A DNA stretch of 64,000 nucleotides from Coprinellus micaceus (lineage: Eukaryota; Basidiomycota; Agaricomycetes; Agaricales; Psathyrellaceae), in the NCBI GenBank assembly GCA_951394405.1, contig OX596343.1, positions 1,674,001 through 1,738,000 on the forward strand. The letters are read 5' to 3'. Both the position numbers and the translations under genes were made by a program. Each line of letters starts with the position of its first letter. The stretch's first letter is position 1. The notes below the pieces were generated by a model that saw only the letters and a program-made list of their open reading frames with translations, did not search any database and was not told where the DNA came from. Positions 22,215-33,743 of this stretch are shown piece by piece.

Positions 22215-23867
22215 TTAAGTTTTCTGCATTTGAGCCCTCCGGCTCGCGATATTCTCCTCGAGACTTCTGATAAAGCCCGCATTTCTCTCCTTATCCTTAG
22301 AGGCATTGTCGATAACTCTACAGCAGCAATCTGTGAGCCAGAAAGTGGCATTCCATACTCTAGATTTGCGGGGGATTTTACTCACATGCTCTCGAGGCTC
22401 TTTAAACCACTCCACCTTGCCGCGCGTATCAATAATGGAATGTCTCGCCGATCCGCGTCGGTATACCCTTCTAGTTGTTGCCTCATCCTCAGACTCAACC
22501 AGGGGGCGCATATAGCACGACAACTGCCATGAAGGAACATGAGAGTTTTGATCCCCGCAATTGGGTGCTCAATCTCGTCGAGGTAATCGTCAACTCTAAG
22601 TAAGATTGTGGAGAGAAAATCAGTTCAATGGTCTGAGGAGCTGCAGTAGACCCACCCCGTTTGAATGTCGGCAAAAGAACAATCGAACGTGAGCAGGGCC
22701 TTTGATGCCTCCTCCGCCAACTCGTGAGGCAGTAGGGAGCAAAGGGGAGCTGCGATCTCCCAAAGCTCGGGATCTTTCCATTTCAGAGAAAACTCCAAAA
22801 GGTCCCTCGCAACGACATAGATAAAGTCGATATCCTCAATACTGTTCGTGTTCTCGTTCTTGAAACGAAGGTACCTGACAGTAGCATCAAGCGCTCCCTT
22901 GTAATGTCCAGTGGGTTTACTCAGGAGGTCGCGAAGTTGCCCCAAGGCCCAGTCAACGCCTCGAAGGCCCCTGGCCGCCAGAATGAGATGTGGCTTATCC
23001 CGTTCCAGCAGAATCGCCAAGGCATCGCGCCGATAGACTGTTTGGAGCGGGGCTGAGCTCAGATAAGTCGCAGCGGCACCGAACACTTACTCTTTTCGAT
23101 TCTGCCCGGGCCCTGTTGGGTATGAGATAAGACCGCCTATTAGCACGGAGAAGAATGGGACCTAGAAAGCCAAGGTTACGCACGTTGTGATCGAGAAACC
23201 CCTCGTATTCGAACACGTCAGGAGTGGCGGTTGCTTCGTTAAAGAGCGTTTTAGGCGACAAGCAACCCTCAACCACTTCGAAAGTGAAGCCTCCCAGTGT
23301 AGTCTTTTGGGCAGGGCTTCCGACGGGTCGCATCTTCGAGAGGGTAACTCTCCTGCGAGAACCATCCCCCGGGACTATCGACGGAGCGAAGTCCTGAGTC
23401 TGATAGTCCCAGTCATGCTCCGAGAACCCGTCTTTCTGCCTTCGCGCATTGTATGCTTCCTGGGTATCATCCGCCCGACCGTCGATCCTAAGCTCAACGG
23501 CAGCTCGGTAGACCAAAAACCCTCCGACCTTCTGAGCGGCTCGAGTGACGAAGTGTTCAATAGGCATCCCGCTGTCAGATGGGTTGCATACGACCAAGGG
23601 AGGAAATGACATAGGTTCGTAGTAGACTCCCTCCTTCCACCGTTCAAGAACTGTTTTTAGTTGAGCTCCGGCACGAACAATTGGGGAAAATATCCCCAGA
23701 ACGCTCGGAGTTCCCGAAAGGTGACCCAATAGAGCTTCGTGGATGTCAGCCTAGCAGTGATATTGTCAGATACGACAGAGAGTCGTCGCGGAGTGCGGCT
23801 AAAGGAGTAGAGGTGCTCGCACAGCGATATCTTCTACTTTAATCTCAGGTTCCTCGATGTCGGACAT
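22215..23867 (-). CDS. Shortened 2OG-dioxygenase-family paralogue lacking the catalytic domain
   Basis: Six exons: 23823-23867, 23184-23750, 23091-23112, 22656-23037, 22386-22595, 22215-22317; 442 residues without a break. The start MSDIEEPEIKVEDIA resembles the acidic start of the copy at 21542, but exon 2 begins directly in the region after the dioxygenase domain (VLERWKEGVYYEP aligns with VLQTWNDGGYKTLP). The 22-nt microexon and the exon of exactly 382 nt are shared with paralogues. The product stops early (RRAQMQKT), so the C-terminal third is missing too. No HxD or distal His is present. Clean splice sites and frame argue against simple decay; it may be a non-enzymatic derivative or a recent truncation. 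Confidence 0.7.
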
Positions 23868-25832
23868 GGTGCGAACCCTGGAACGAGAGAAACTGGGGTG
23901 GATCGGTAGAGGCAGTCGAAGTTTTCCTCCTCCCAAGACAGCCACTGAATCGCCTCGAGTAAAAATGAAAAGATCGCCGGTTTAAAAGGCTGGGTGGAAG
24001 CCTCAGGGATCGATGGGGTCGTGGTTGTAGTCTTGAACTCGGTTTAACCACCGCTGTGCAACGCGGAAGTTGCCGAGCTACGGATGACTATCTCCGTGAC
24101 ACTCGCCACCGCCGGGCTCTTCAAGGCGGGGTACGAGCAGATATGGGGGTGCTCACGGTTTCGCTATCGACCGCGATAGAGCTCTTCAGAGTAACGAATC
24201 ACCTTGGCTATATCCCAGACTACCTTTGAGTTCGCAGAGAACGGTGGCCCGGGGGCACCCCGAAACATTTTCAGCCGATTCGAAACCATCGGCTAGTAGC
24301 TTCCTTCCTCAAGATAGAGAAAACCTTCCATCGCACCGGAGGCCAGCACTTCAAACGTCGCAAACTGCGCGCCGCAGCCACAGAGCAGTATAAGGCCATA
24401 TCACCGTTGCCAGCACGTTTCCGAGATTCCCCAATCCTATATTAATGAGCAGGCGATACACGCTGCGGTGGCCACACCTGCGTGGGGCCTCGTTCCACCC
24501 CCTTGATTGGCACATATGTGTAAATGCAATTAGACCGTCTCGACGCATAGTTACGGCACCCAGAAGCCAGAACCGTCATCTCCTCGTGCCTAGCGCATGT
24601 CGAAGCACCTCGCGGAAGCTGAGGACTACGAAAATAGCGGGTCCGACATTCAGTTGCCTGGCCGTAGGCACGAGGCACGGGTAGATGGACAGGGATCTGT
24701 GAAGAGGATGGTGAACTCGAGGGACCTGAGAAGGGTGTGGGGTGAGTGGTCCGGAGAGGGAACGCCGCTTCGAATTCTAGCGCGAGATAAAGATGTATCT
24801 AGAGAATAGAGTTCGATAGGTTATAGTTCGCGGGAACGGGTCACTGGGGAGTGTTTTACACATTAAAGACGTGGAGGGGATCCGAAGCGTGAAGCTTGGA
24901 AGTGGTACAGTATGCGAAACGTAATGTAAGAACATGAAGTTGTTGGAAAATGCGTGGAAACTAAAGTACTAACGATTCGTAAGGATATGGTATAGCTTCC
25001 ACGACGATGAACCGGGTGCCGAGTACACCCTGGTTTCGAAGGAGGATGGGATGCGAGGCGAATTGCGGAGGTATAAATACGTATATCGATAATCAAGAAA
25101 CATGACGGAGATGAAATGCGAATGCGACGAGCTGATGAAATGAGGGTACAACATGCGATATGATATAACAGGAATATGAGGCAATAAACAGGGAGAGATT
25201 AGAATGAAATCAGATGCAAAATATGACAGAGAGTTTGCGAATGGGGAATGCGGGGAGGTATCGGGGAAGCATAGGGATGGATATAGTCCTGCCAAGGGCA
25301 TCTGGGACCGGGAGAAAGATCGATGCGGAAGGGAGAGAAAGAGAGAAAGCGCAGGTGGAACGGGAAGGAACGAGTGGGACCCGGGACGGATTGACAAAGC
25401 AAAGCGATGAGATCGAAAACGAATTGAGAGAAGCAGCCGACTCGGGAAAGGTTCTGCAGCCACAGGTTAGAGAGAGTGATAGGATTCACCCCATCGCAGC
25501 CCTTCTATCAGAAACCTGCCCGAAAGGTCAGCCCATTACGACCACCCTTCCCCACACCGCATGGGGGGAGCGTGCGCGTCGTAAATACCACGGGCTGAGT
25601 CAGGACACGCTCATCTCAAGACCCAGGCCAGAACAACGTTCAATCTCTTCGAATGAACAATGTCTGGGAACCTAAAGCCCACAGAGGAAGGTGTCACTTA
25701 GGCTGCTGCTGCGGCGATCACAAGTAGGGATGGTGTACGGCTGGGGATCTGGGAATTTGAGATGATCAGCAATCGTCGAAGTGGGAATTCGTGTCCAAGC
25801 ACCCTGCGGTGGCCGGACACTCGAATCAGCAC
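23868..25832. other. Intergenic, no gene recognised
   Basis: About 2 kb without a supported gene. A 70-codon frame at 24597-24809 (MSKHLAEAEDYENSGSD...) has plausible composition but no partner exons or homology I can recognise. Confidence 0.4.
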
Positions 25833-28017
25833 TTACCTATCCAGTGGCTCGGTACATACGACCCCCTCCACACGAGCCTTCAACCACCTGACGATGTCCA
25901 AGCCAAGACTTGGGCACTCCAAAAGCTCCAGACCTTTCATTCTCACCGGTGTCACCCCAGCGACAGTTGCCGCGCTCGCGTTTCCAGCTGGGTTTCTCGC
26001 CTCAACCAGCTGCACAAGCCTCGCCACGCCCTCTCCGTGACTATGGCAATTTTTCATGCTCAGTCTCTCCAGTAGCGGGCACGCCCATGTACTGATGTTG
26101 TTCGCGTCGTCGTCCGGAGGCCCCAGGGCCGTAAGAAGCGCTTCTAGAGGAGTCCCTCCTACTTCCAGCGTTTTGAGATGATAGAGTTCCGAGAGTACGT
26201 TCCAGGAGATGACGATACCGCCGGGACCATAGTAGAATGACGCCACGCCGTTTGCGGAAGATACACCTGATAGCTCGCTGCCATATGCGATTGAAAGGTG
26301 CGATAAGGGCGGAGAACAGGAACGGGTCAGAAGGCTTGACAACGTGTCTTCTATGGGATCTCGCGATTCAATGTCCAGAGCCAAAGTCGTGAGGCTTGGG
26401 AGCACGAGGGTGTCGACGAGTTGGGTGAGGAGGTAGTGGCCCCCAATGGAGAAGGTCGTGAGGTTGGGGAGAGTTAATGGGGACATGGTAAGGATGGAGG
26501 GGAGTACGCCTTGGAAGTGGATGGAGAGCGTCTTTAGTTGGGGGCTGGACGATAGAATGTACTGTATCCGGTCGAGAGGGAGATGCGAAGTTGGAGTAGC
26601 CCGGAGGGATAAGTGTTCAAGGTCCTTGAGCATGGGCGAAGACCACTTGAACGGGGTGTGTTGGAGCGTAACGGATCGGAGGTTCGGCAATGAGGCCCCA
26701 GCTGAGTCACCGCAGTTGGGCAGCCATGGCCACTCGACATAGAACCCTGCTTCCGCGCTCGATACCTCAAACTCCTTCAACAACGGAGCGTCACCTATGA
26801 AATATACATGTCAGCACCCAGCCATCCAAGCACTTCGCATATCGCGGCCGACCCACCATTTATAGACTTCAAGGCACCCATCGACGTGAACTGTCTGTCG
26901 AACCGGAAGATGAAGCGTTCCCACCGGTGCATCTGTTCCACCAGATAGAAGAACGCAATATGACCCCAGTGCATACTCGACCGCGTCGCTGATGAATGTC
27001 GATCCGAAGAGTGGTGGGAGTTCCATAGGTCGTTTGGGTGAGCTGGAGGGGGCATAGCGATCGGGGGACCCGCAAATGCAGGAGGTGCACCAGGATTCAC
27101 GGTCGGGGGTGGCGGTGGGTGTTGTGGGACCGTATACGGAGCACCACCATTGTGCGACGGTGGGAGGCCGACACTCCATGTGGGTGGGGGAGCAGGTGTC
27201 GAAGGCGCATTCGCCGGTTCTCGGCGGTCGCGAGAACCACCGTTTTCAATCTGCTTCGGTGAGCCGACTCTTAGGAATATCTCGATGTCCAGAGGCACGA
27301 CCTCCCCAGATCGTTCGAGCCATAATCGTATAGTATCAGCAGAGGCCGAAGGCGTGGTGACGAGCCTGATCTAGAGAAAATGGTAAGTCAGCGAAACGCG
27401 GCGTTGGAGTTTTGGTTTGCATTGTTTACGAGCTTCCTCCCCGAAAGAGAAGGATTCTCAAAAGAGTGCGCAGATGGATGTGGGCATGGGTGTGAGGGTG
27501 GGCGATATAGTGGGGATTGGGGGTCCAATTCGGGAAAACGGGTGGTGAAGGTTTCCCAAACCGAAGTGCAGCTTTTGGAAGGGAAGGAAGGAAGGATCGA
27601 AACGAGGGTCGTGGTCCAGCGCATCGTGCAGTTACTCACTTTCGACCAGAGGAAAGGCATCCTCAAGGCAAGCCTTCGCCATGACGTGCTCACCGCCGCA
27701 AGGACCCACGCGCAACAGGGGTGTTCTTCGAAACACCACATGAATATCTCCCTCACCAGCTCTTGCGGCAGCCTCCGCACCGGGCTCAGGTACGCGAGCG
27801 TCGCGAGCTCCTTCTGCCTCAACCTCCCCCTTTCCTTCTCCATTTCACCTATCGCACATCTCGACTCGCGTACGATTTGGGCCAGGGTCGCCTCCGCCGC
27901 GTCGATCCGGGCGTTTAGGGCTTGTATCGAGTTGCGGTTCGTTTCCAAGAGCATCCTCGCGCCGGCCAGCGTGTCCTTGGTCGGGGGATCGGGGAATGGG
28001 AGTGGGGAAGGCGGCAT
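25833..28017 (-). CDS. F-box protein with LRR-like C-terminal region
   Basis: Three exons: 27640-28017, 26857-27370 and 25833-26794; introns 269 and 62 nt; 617 residues. Residues 25-70 form a coiled coil (LNARIDAAEATLAQIVRESR...). An F-box follows at about 78-122 (LPQELVREIFMWCFEE ... VSTSWRRLALRMPFLWSK), then LERSGEVVPLDIEIFLRV, the usual RSxxxPL motif after the F-box in basidiomycete proteins. A Pro-rich insertion lies around 155-215. The C-terminal 350 residues have leucine-rich repeat spacing (LPNLRSVTLQHTPF, LKDLEHLSLRATP, LPNLTTFSIGG). Such proteins recruit substrates to SCF ubiquitin ligases through Skp1. A GTAAGT directly at the TAA could be a further donor, so the 3' end may be longer. 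Confidence 0.87.
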
Positions 28018-29705
28018 TGTGTCAAAGGCACGTCAGCGCCGTGCGGGGGAGAAGGTGGCGGCCAGGATGGGTGTTGGGAGGAAGATATGGGTTCTGCAAG
28101 GCACTCTTCTCATAAGACGGAGACCTTCCTTTGAAACTCCGCTATCACCGGTCCCTTTCCAGGAGGAAGTAACGGAATCGATGCCAGGACAGGGCGTGCC
28201 CACTGGCTGGACTCCGGAATCTGGAAGGATGATGACGGCGTGAGCCTCGAGGTGGGCGGCGGCTGGGGAGTTTTGGAAACGACAGTCAACGACGTGCGCC
28301 GCAAGTCCGCTGTGTATAAATGTCCTGGCTCAGCACGCCACGGCGTTTGTAAAAATGGACGTTTGGACCACAGGATAAGCGTCGAGATGGTGTGGGCGCC
28401 GTCCCGAGTTGCGTCCGGGCGACTGAATGTCAATGGTTAGCGACCCTAAACCCCTGCTCCCCGAAATGAATTTCAAACCTTGATCTACCCAGAAGGGATG
28501 CGGAAGTGGGGTCCGAGACTCATCTCGAGGCCTTCTACTAGTCAACAAGCACGTCCCGGCGACAAGACACTACGAGTTGTCATAGTACTGTGAGCCAAAT
28601 GCAAGTTTAGTTGCACCGAAAGGCTTCGAAAAGACAAAAAGAGCGACCTTTGGAGGAGAAGAATGCAACCGGAGTGGATGATTAGAATGATGATACCAAT
28701 GGAGCGCCTCTGCGTGTCCGTATGGGAAGGAAGTCAATTCGACTGAGAACTAGCCTTCCAACAAGCAAGGATCTGCGTAGCGAGAAGGTGCATCCGTTTG
28801 TCTGAAGGCTGCGAGGATATCGCAAGGTTGGTACGTCGCGGCGACGACATGATGGTGCAAGTACAAGGAAGAGGTCGGCGCTTGCCGGCGCTTGTGCTGC
28901 AAATGGCTGACTGTTTACACTCAGACTCCCTATTCAGGGTCAAACATTCAATGGAAGAAAAGCGCAACCAAAACTCAGAATAAAATATGCTTCAGAACCC
29001 AAGGACGCAGAGAGACGCCCATCGATTTGACTTCCTCAAGAAGCGATTCTCACCAAACCCTCTGTACCCCGGACCGCCTCTGTTTCGTCATTTTCGTGAG
29101 AGTGAGCCTCATGCTATCAAGCTCATGACATACAGATCATCGTGGCGTCGAGCTCCAGATGCCCAGCGTACTCGGGTGGTGAACTCCGCGACCTCAAGGC
29201 TCAGAGGGCGACTGGAGGACATTCGGATCCCCAGGTCCGTTCGAACGGACGATGGAGCGCCTGTCACCCATCCCTTCCAGAAATGCAGCAGCACTAAGCG
29301 CCGAGCACCGACTGACCGAAGGACGTCTATGTCGATAAATCTATTGAATCCAGTTGTAGAGTAAGATAAATAGACTTCAAACCCGTAATCGGATACGATG
29401 GGGAGAGAGAAGGGCGGGGCACCGGAGGGGAAGTGGTCCAATGGCACCCCTCGGCCCTGCTAGTTCATCACTAGGCGCCGAGACTTTGCCCCATTTCAAA
29501 GCTCCTGGGGGGGCGGGAGGAGGATACGCGGATATCGCTGGCATGTGCGCATGTTGTAGAGGTTATTGCGTCGCAGGCGTCCATAAAATCGTAAAGGCAT
29601 AACTTCGTGGTTGACGCGGGTACGGGTGTGGTTTCGTGGGGATGGCATAATCGGCGGATGGGGGATGAGTGGACCGGAGATCCTTCTACAACGTCTTCCA
29701 CGCAT
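28018..29705. other. Intergenic, no gene recognised
   Basis: About 1.7 kb. Includes the presumed promoter of the F-box gene. No supported coding region. Confidence 0.45.
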
Positions 29706-30663
29706 TTACTTCTTCCCAGCTTCAATCGCATCTCCGTTCTTGCAAGCAATAATCTTGATCCGAGGCGCAGTGACCTGCTCGTTCGATTCCATTTTAAAGC
29801 TGGGGTTCTTGACGATGAACGTCCAGACGTCGTCGCAGAGACGATACGTGTGGAGGTGACCCTATAGGTGCGGAGCCGGGTGAGCGAGTGTTCGAGGATG
29901 TCTATGACTCGGATCCCGATCCTAAGACCGGAATTGGAGGAAGGTTCGGCGGAGAACGGTACTGACCTTGAGCGTGGTTTTCTGCTTCACCGACTTGACC
30001 ATCGTATCTGCCAGGGACTTGTCAAACTGTAAAATGAAAGTCCCGTCAGTTTCCGTCCCATAGAAATTGCGCCACAGGGCAGGCGCTTATAGAGTCATGG
30101 GATCGGCAACGGGATCGGAAGTGGGGCGGGCAGACTTCCAGAAGCCCCTGGCGGGTAGATAAGAGTGGGGAATGGGTGGTGAGAATGTGATATATGAACG
30201 AGCGATGCTCGAAACACTCCTGAGTGCAGGGGCCGGGAACAAGGCACCTGGCTGCTCCATGAACCACTGCTCCCTCTCCCTCTCCCAATACCTGCTCAAT
30301 CCCACGTTCTCCGTCGCCCTTTCCTCCTCCGAGTTCGATTTACGTCGTCCAGAACGTGAAAGCTCACCTGTTGGAGAACCTTCATCGCCAGCTGCGGGGT
30401 GATAGCGCCGCTTGTAATCAATTCGTCCAGCGAATCTGTGAGGGCCATTCCAATTCTTCATCCACCACCCAACCATTCCATCACCATCGAAAGCGTCCGA
30501 GATTCGCAAGGCAGATAGGTTCATTATATATAATTGGCGACCCCGCATCGAGAACGGGAGAGAAGCAGGAACAGAGCATCAGGTCAACAGCCTTGGACAT
30601 ATGGAAAGAGGGAAAGGAGACACACGATGACCCCCTATAGAACTCGTAGTACGCCGTCGCCAT
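29706..30663 (-). CDS. TOA2: Transcription initiation factor IIA small (gamma) subunit
   Basis: Four exons: 30626-30663, 30368-30455, 29967-30026 and 29706-29861, giving 113 residues, the normal length for this protein. The sequence follows the family throughout: [57 protein letters not shown], and [13 protein letters not shown] near the end. TFIIA gamma pairs with the large alpha/beta subunit and stabilises TBP on the TATA box; it acts in the nucleus. The introns (170, 341 and 105 nt) are long compared with the rest of the window. This is a single-copy housekeeping gene and a good anchor for synteny. Confidence 0.96.
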
Positions 30664-31888
30664 TGTTTCCTTCTTCTTTCCTTCGATTTCTGTCTTCTTG
30701 ACCAGTAAGACTTGTCCTGAGAACGACGAACGATAGTGGAGGTCGTCGAGGTCGAGGGAGAAGGTGGAGGACAAGGCTAAGCCGAGTGCCAGTGGCGCTG
30801 CCGGATGAGCGCTGTGCCGGTGACTAATAATGAGAGCACGCGGATCTCACGTGCATTCGTGTCACGTATCACGCGCCTTGTTGAGGGCAGGCCGATGTTG
30901 AGATGCCTCTTGAACCTTCTTGAACTCGAACGTCCATCTTCAACACGCTCTAACCTTGACAAAGGGATCCACGATGCAAGGCGCCTCTCTCTCTCTCAAG
31001 CTGGCCCTCGTATCATACCACAAGACAATCGCCAGGGAATCTAGCTAAATCTGCGTCGTTTGGTCCATGCGAAGTCGAACAAGAGCGAGGGGTCATATTG
31101 GCGCGCAAATGGCTCGAAGCTTCCGTGAGATGTAACAACGCGTGTACTACGGGGTGGCGGCCTGCGGCGGGGCTCACAGGACCATCGGAACCATTTATTT
31201 TAGAATTCTCGGAGGAAAGGACTCGCACCTTTCCGAGGATTATCCAAACAGCGTAGGTGCTTGCCCAAATGGATGTGAGGCGCCCAGGCGTCGTATTCTC
31301 ACTATCAAGTTGGCCACCCCAGTCATTCTGGTCAGTGTTTTAGCCTTCTACCTTACGTTCTCTATTGAGAACTATGCAAGTATGCGCGAGCAAACCGTGG
31401 CTTCCTGCTGCCCAGGAAGCAACATCGGATATTCCCCGGGCCCTCCCCACTCAATTTGAGTACCTACACGCTCGCTAGCAATTCCAGTCGAAGCCCCAGG
31501 GCATTCCCCAAGGCACTCTTCCTTCTTCTGACCTTCGGGTCCGGTACATCCTTTCCCCACATCCAAAGGAAAACTACCAGAACCTTTCAACCAACTCACA
31601 CGGATCACGAATTCATCCTTGTTCCACTCTCGTCTTCTTCTCATTTTACTCTGCGTTCTACCCAGTCCAGCAATGAGATACACATGGCCTGCCACACTTG
31701 GGGTCTGCCGAAGGTTATTTCTGACGTCGGACGCGAACGCGAGGTGCGTCACGATGCCTTGGTCTTGATGTTTTTGAGAACATGGTACCATGCCTTACCA
31801 CGCCGTATGATATCAGGTGCTGCGCGTCCGGGTTCCGTATTCTACTTGTGTCCTCGCTGCGAACCTTTGGAAGCTATTGCGAACGAGC
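30664..31888. other. Intergenic upstream of the LPMO gene
   Basis: No gene seen; divergent promoters for TOA2 and the LPMO gene are expected here. Confidence 0.5.
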
Positions 31889-31895
31889 ATAAATA
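31889..31895 (+). promoter_or_regulatory. TATA-like box of the LPMO gene
   Basis: ATAAATA, 49 bases before the ATG at 31944, implying a very short 5' leader. Confidence 0.45.
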
Positions 31896-31943
31896 CCCTA
31901 GGGCCCAGCCTCTATCATCCATCACCAACCCATCTCCTAAACC

Positions 31944-33128
31944 ATGCTCCTCACCGCAACTTTCGCCGCATCGCTATACGTTGGAGGTGTCGCCGCCCAC
32001 GGTGGTGTCATCGCCTACAGCATCGGTGGCAAGTACTACGACGGCTGGAAGCCCTACAACTCTGCCGCTGGTCAGACCTCAATCCAGAGACCATGGGCTA
32101 CCTTGTACGCTCCCCTCGTGCCATTGTTCCCCCTTCGCATCACGACCTGACTTTCAACTCCCGAATAGCGACCCCATCCTTGACCCTACTTCCCCAACCC
32201 TCGCTTGCAATAACGATGGACTCCCCGGTGCTTTGCAATTGACTGCTTCCCCGGTCGCTGCTGGCTCGAAAGTCACCGCCTTCTGGAACACCTGGCCCCA
32301 TGACACTGGCCCAGTCGTGCGTCTCCTTACTCTCTTTTTGAAATGTAGTCGTGATATTGACGCGTCGACGAAGATCTCCTACCTCTCCCAATGCCCCAGC
32401 AGTGGCTGCACCTCCGTCAACGCGCAGACTGCCAAATGGGTGAGCGATGTCCCTTGCCGGTGATCCTCGCGGTGAGACTGACGCTAAAACGAATGGTCTA
32501 TAGTTCAAGATCGAGGAAGCGGGTCTTCTCAGTGGGACTGTCGAGAAAGGAAACTGGGCTGCCGGCGCGATGATAGCCAACAACAACAGCTGGACGACGA
32601 CCATCCCTTCCTCCGTCCCCAGCGGCCACTACTTCATCCGATTCGAGACCATCGCCCTCCACTCGATGCCCGCTGTAAGCTTATTCTTCCTTCCTCGATT
32701 GTCCAAAGACACGCCACTCACCGTGTTGTTTCCAACGACAGCAATTCTACCCTGAGTGCGCCCAGATCGAGATCACCGGTGGCGGAAGCGTCGCTCCCTC
32801 CGCTGACCAGCTCGTCACCTTCCCTGGTGGATACAGCGCCTCCGAGCCCGGCGTTACCATCGACATCTACGGCAACGCAGCGAAAACCCAAACGACATAC
32901 GTCATCCCTGGTCCCCGCCTCTACGGCTCCAGCGGCGGTTCCAACCCCCCTACGCCAACCACCACTGGTACCACCACCACCACCACCGCGGCGCCGCCTA
33001 GCACTACCTCGACGACTGGCACCGTCAAGCAGTACGGACAATGCGGCGGACAGGGTTTCCCTAGCGCGACTTGCATCGCACCGTATGTTTGCACGAAGTT
33101 GAATGACTTCTACTCGCAGTGCTTGTGA
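31944..33128 (+). CDS. AA9 lytic polysaccharide monooxygenase with CBM1
   Basis: Five exons: 31944-32104, 32169-32316, 32374-32439, 32504-32674 and 32742-33128; 310 residues. An 18-residue signal peptide is followed by His19 as first mature residue ([11 protein letters not shown]). His19 with His98 ([10 protein letters not shown]) forms the copper histidine brace, and Gln183/Tyr185 (QFYPECAQ) supply the conserved Gln and axial Tyr. [19 protein letters not shown] is also typical of AA9. A Thr/Pro linker (about 255-275) leads to a C-terminal CBM1 ([15 protein letters not shown]...) with all expected cysteines. The enzyme is secreted and cleaves cellulose oxidatively, needing Cu, an electron donor and H2O2 or O2. 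Together with the DUF1996 gene it points to a plant-cell-wall-degrading lifestyle. Confidence 0.96.
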
Positions 33129-33743
33129 ATGGAAGGCGGAAATTTGAAAGCCAGGGCGCCTAACGAGTTCCATTGCAAAAGATTTATCTTACTTCAAACT
33201 TATATTGTCTGCCTAAAAATTTGCATTGTTAGCTACCAAATGAATTTCTCATTTATTCAGAAGCTCAAGTTGGGGAACATATAATGACCATCGCTCACCG
33301 CCCTCGCGATCGGTTGAAACTCCGATAAGCGCCGTTGTCTGATGTCAAGCGCGACATACCGCAAACCCCAGTTGTCACCAAGCGCCGCGAATTCGCCGCT
33401 TAGCTGGCTTAAAGGTAGGGGGCGTTCGAATTTGTTGGCCATCTGAGTATTCCAGCCACAATTGCAGCACAGGGCCTTGGTGCACTGACGGTCGCACGAG
33501 TTGGGAGCATGGCCTCGCATCGTGATTCACAGAGGAGTTCTGCTTTCTGCCACCCTCACGCCTTGGAATCTACAGTTTTACCTGCTTTCGTATTGTCGGA
33601 ACCGGCCTTGGTGACTTTGACGGTCTGACGAAGAGATAACGACTCTGACTTGCCGGCAAATATTGGCCAAATACGATCACTGCGATTGACCTGGCTCGAA
33701 CATACTGGCGGCAGCGCCATAGATTAAAGGAGGTCCATGAGAG
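33129..33743. other. Intergenic, 3' flanks of two convergent genes
   Basis: No gene seen; probably the 3' UTRs of the LPMO gene and of the minus-strand gene ending at 33744. Confidence 0.5.

Noticed and set aside
27380..28243. 287-codon + strand frame
   Set aside because: Antisense shadow of the F-box gene, whose minus-strand exons carry recognisable domains.
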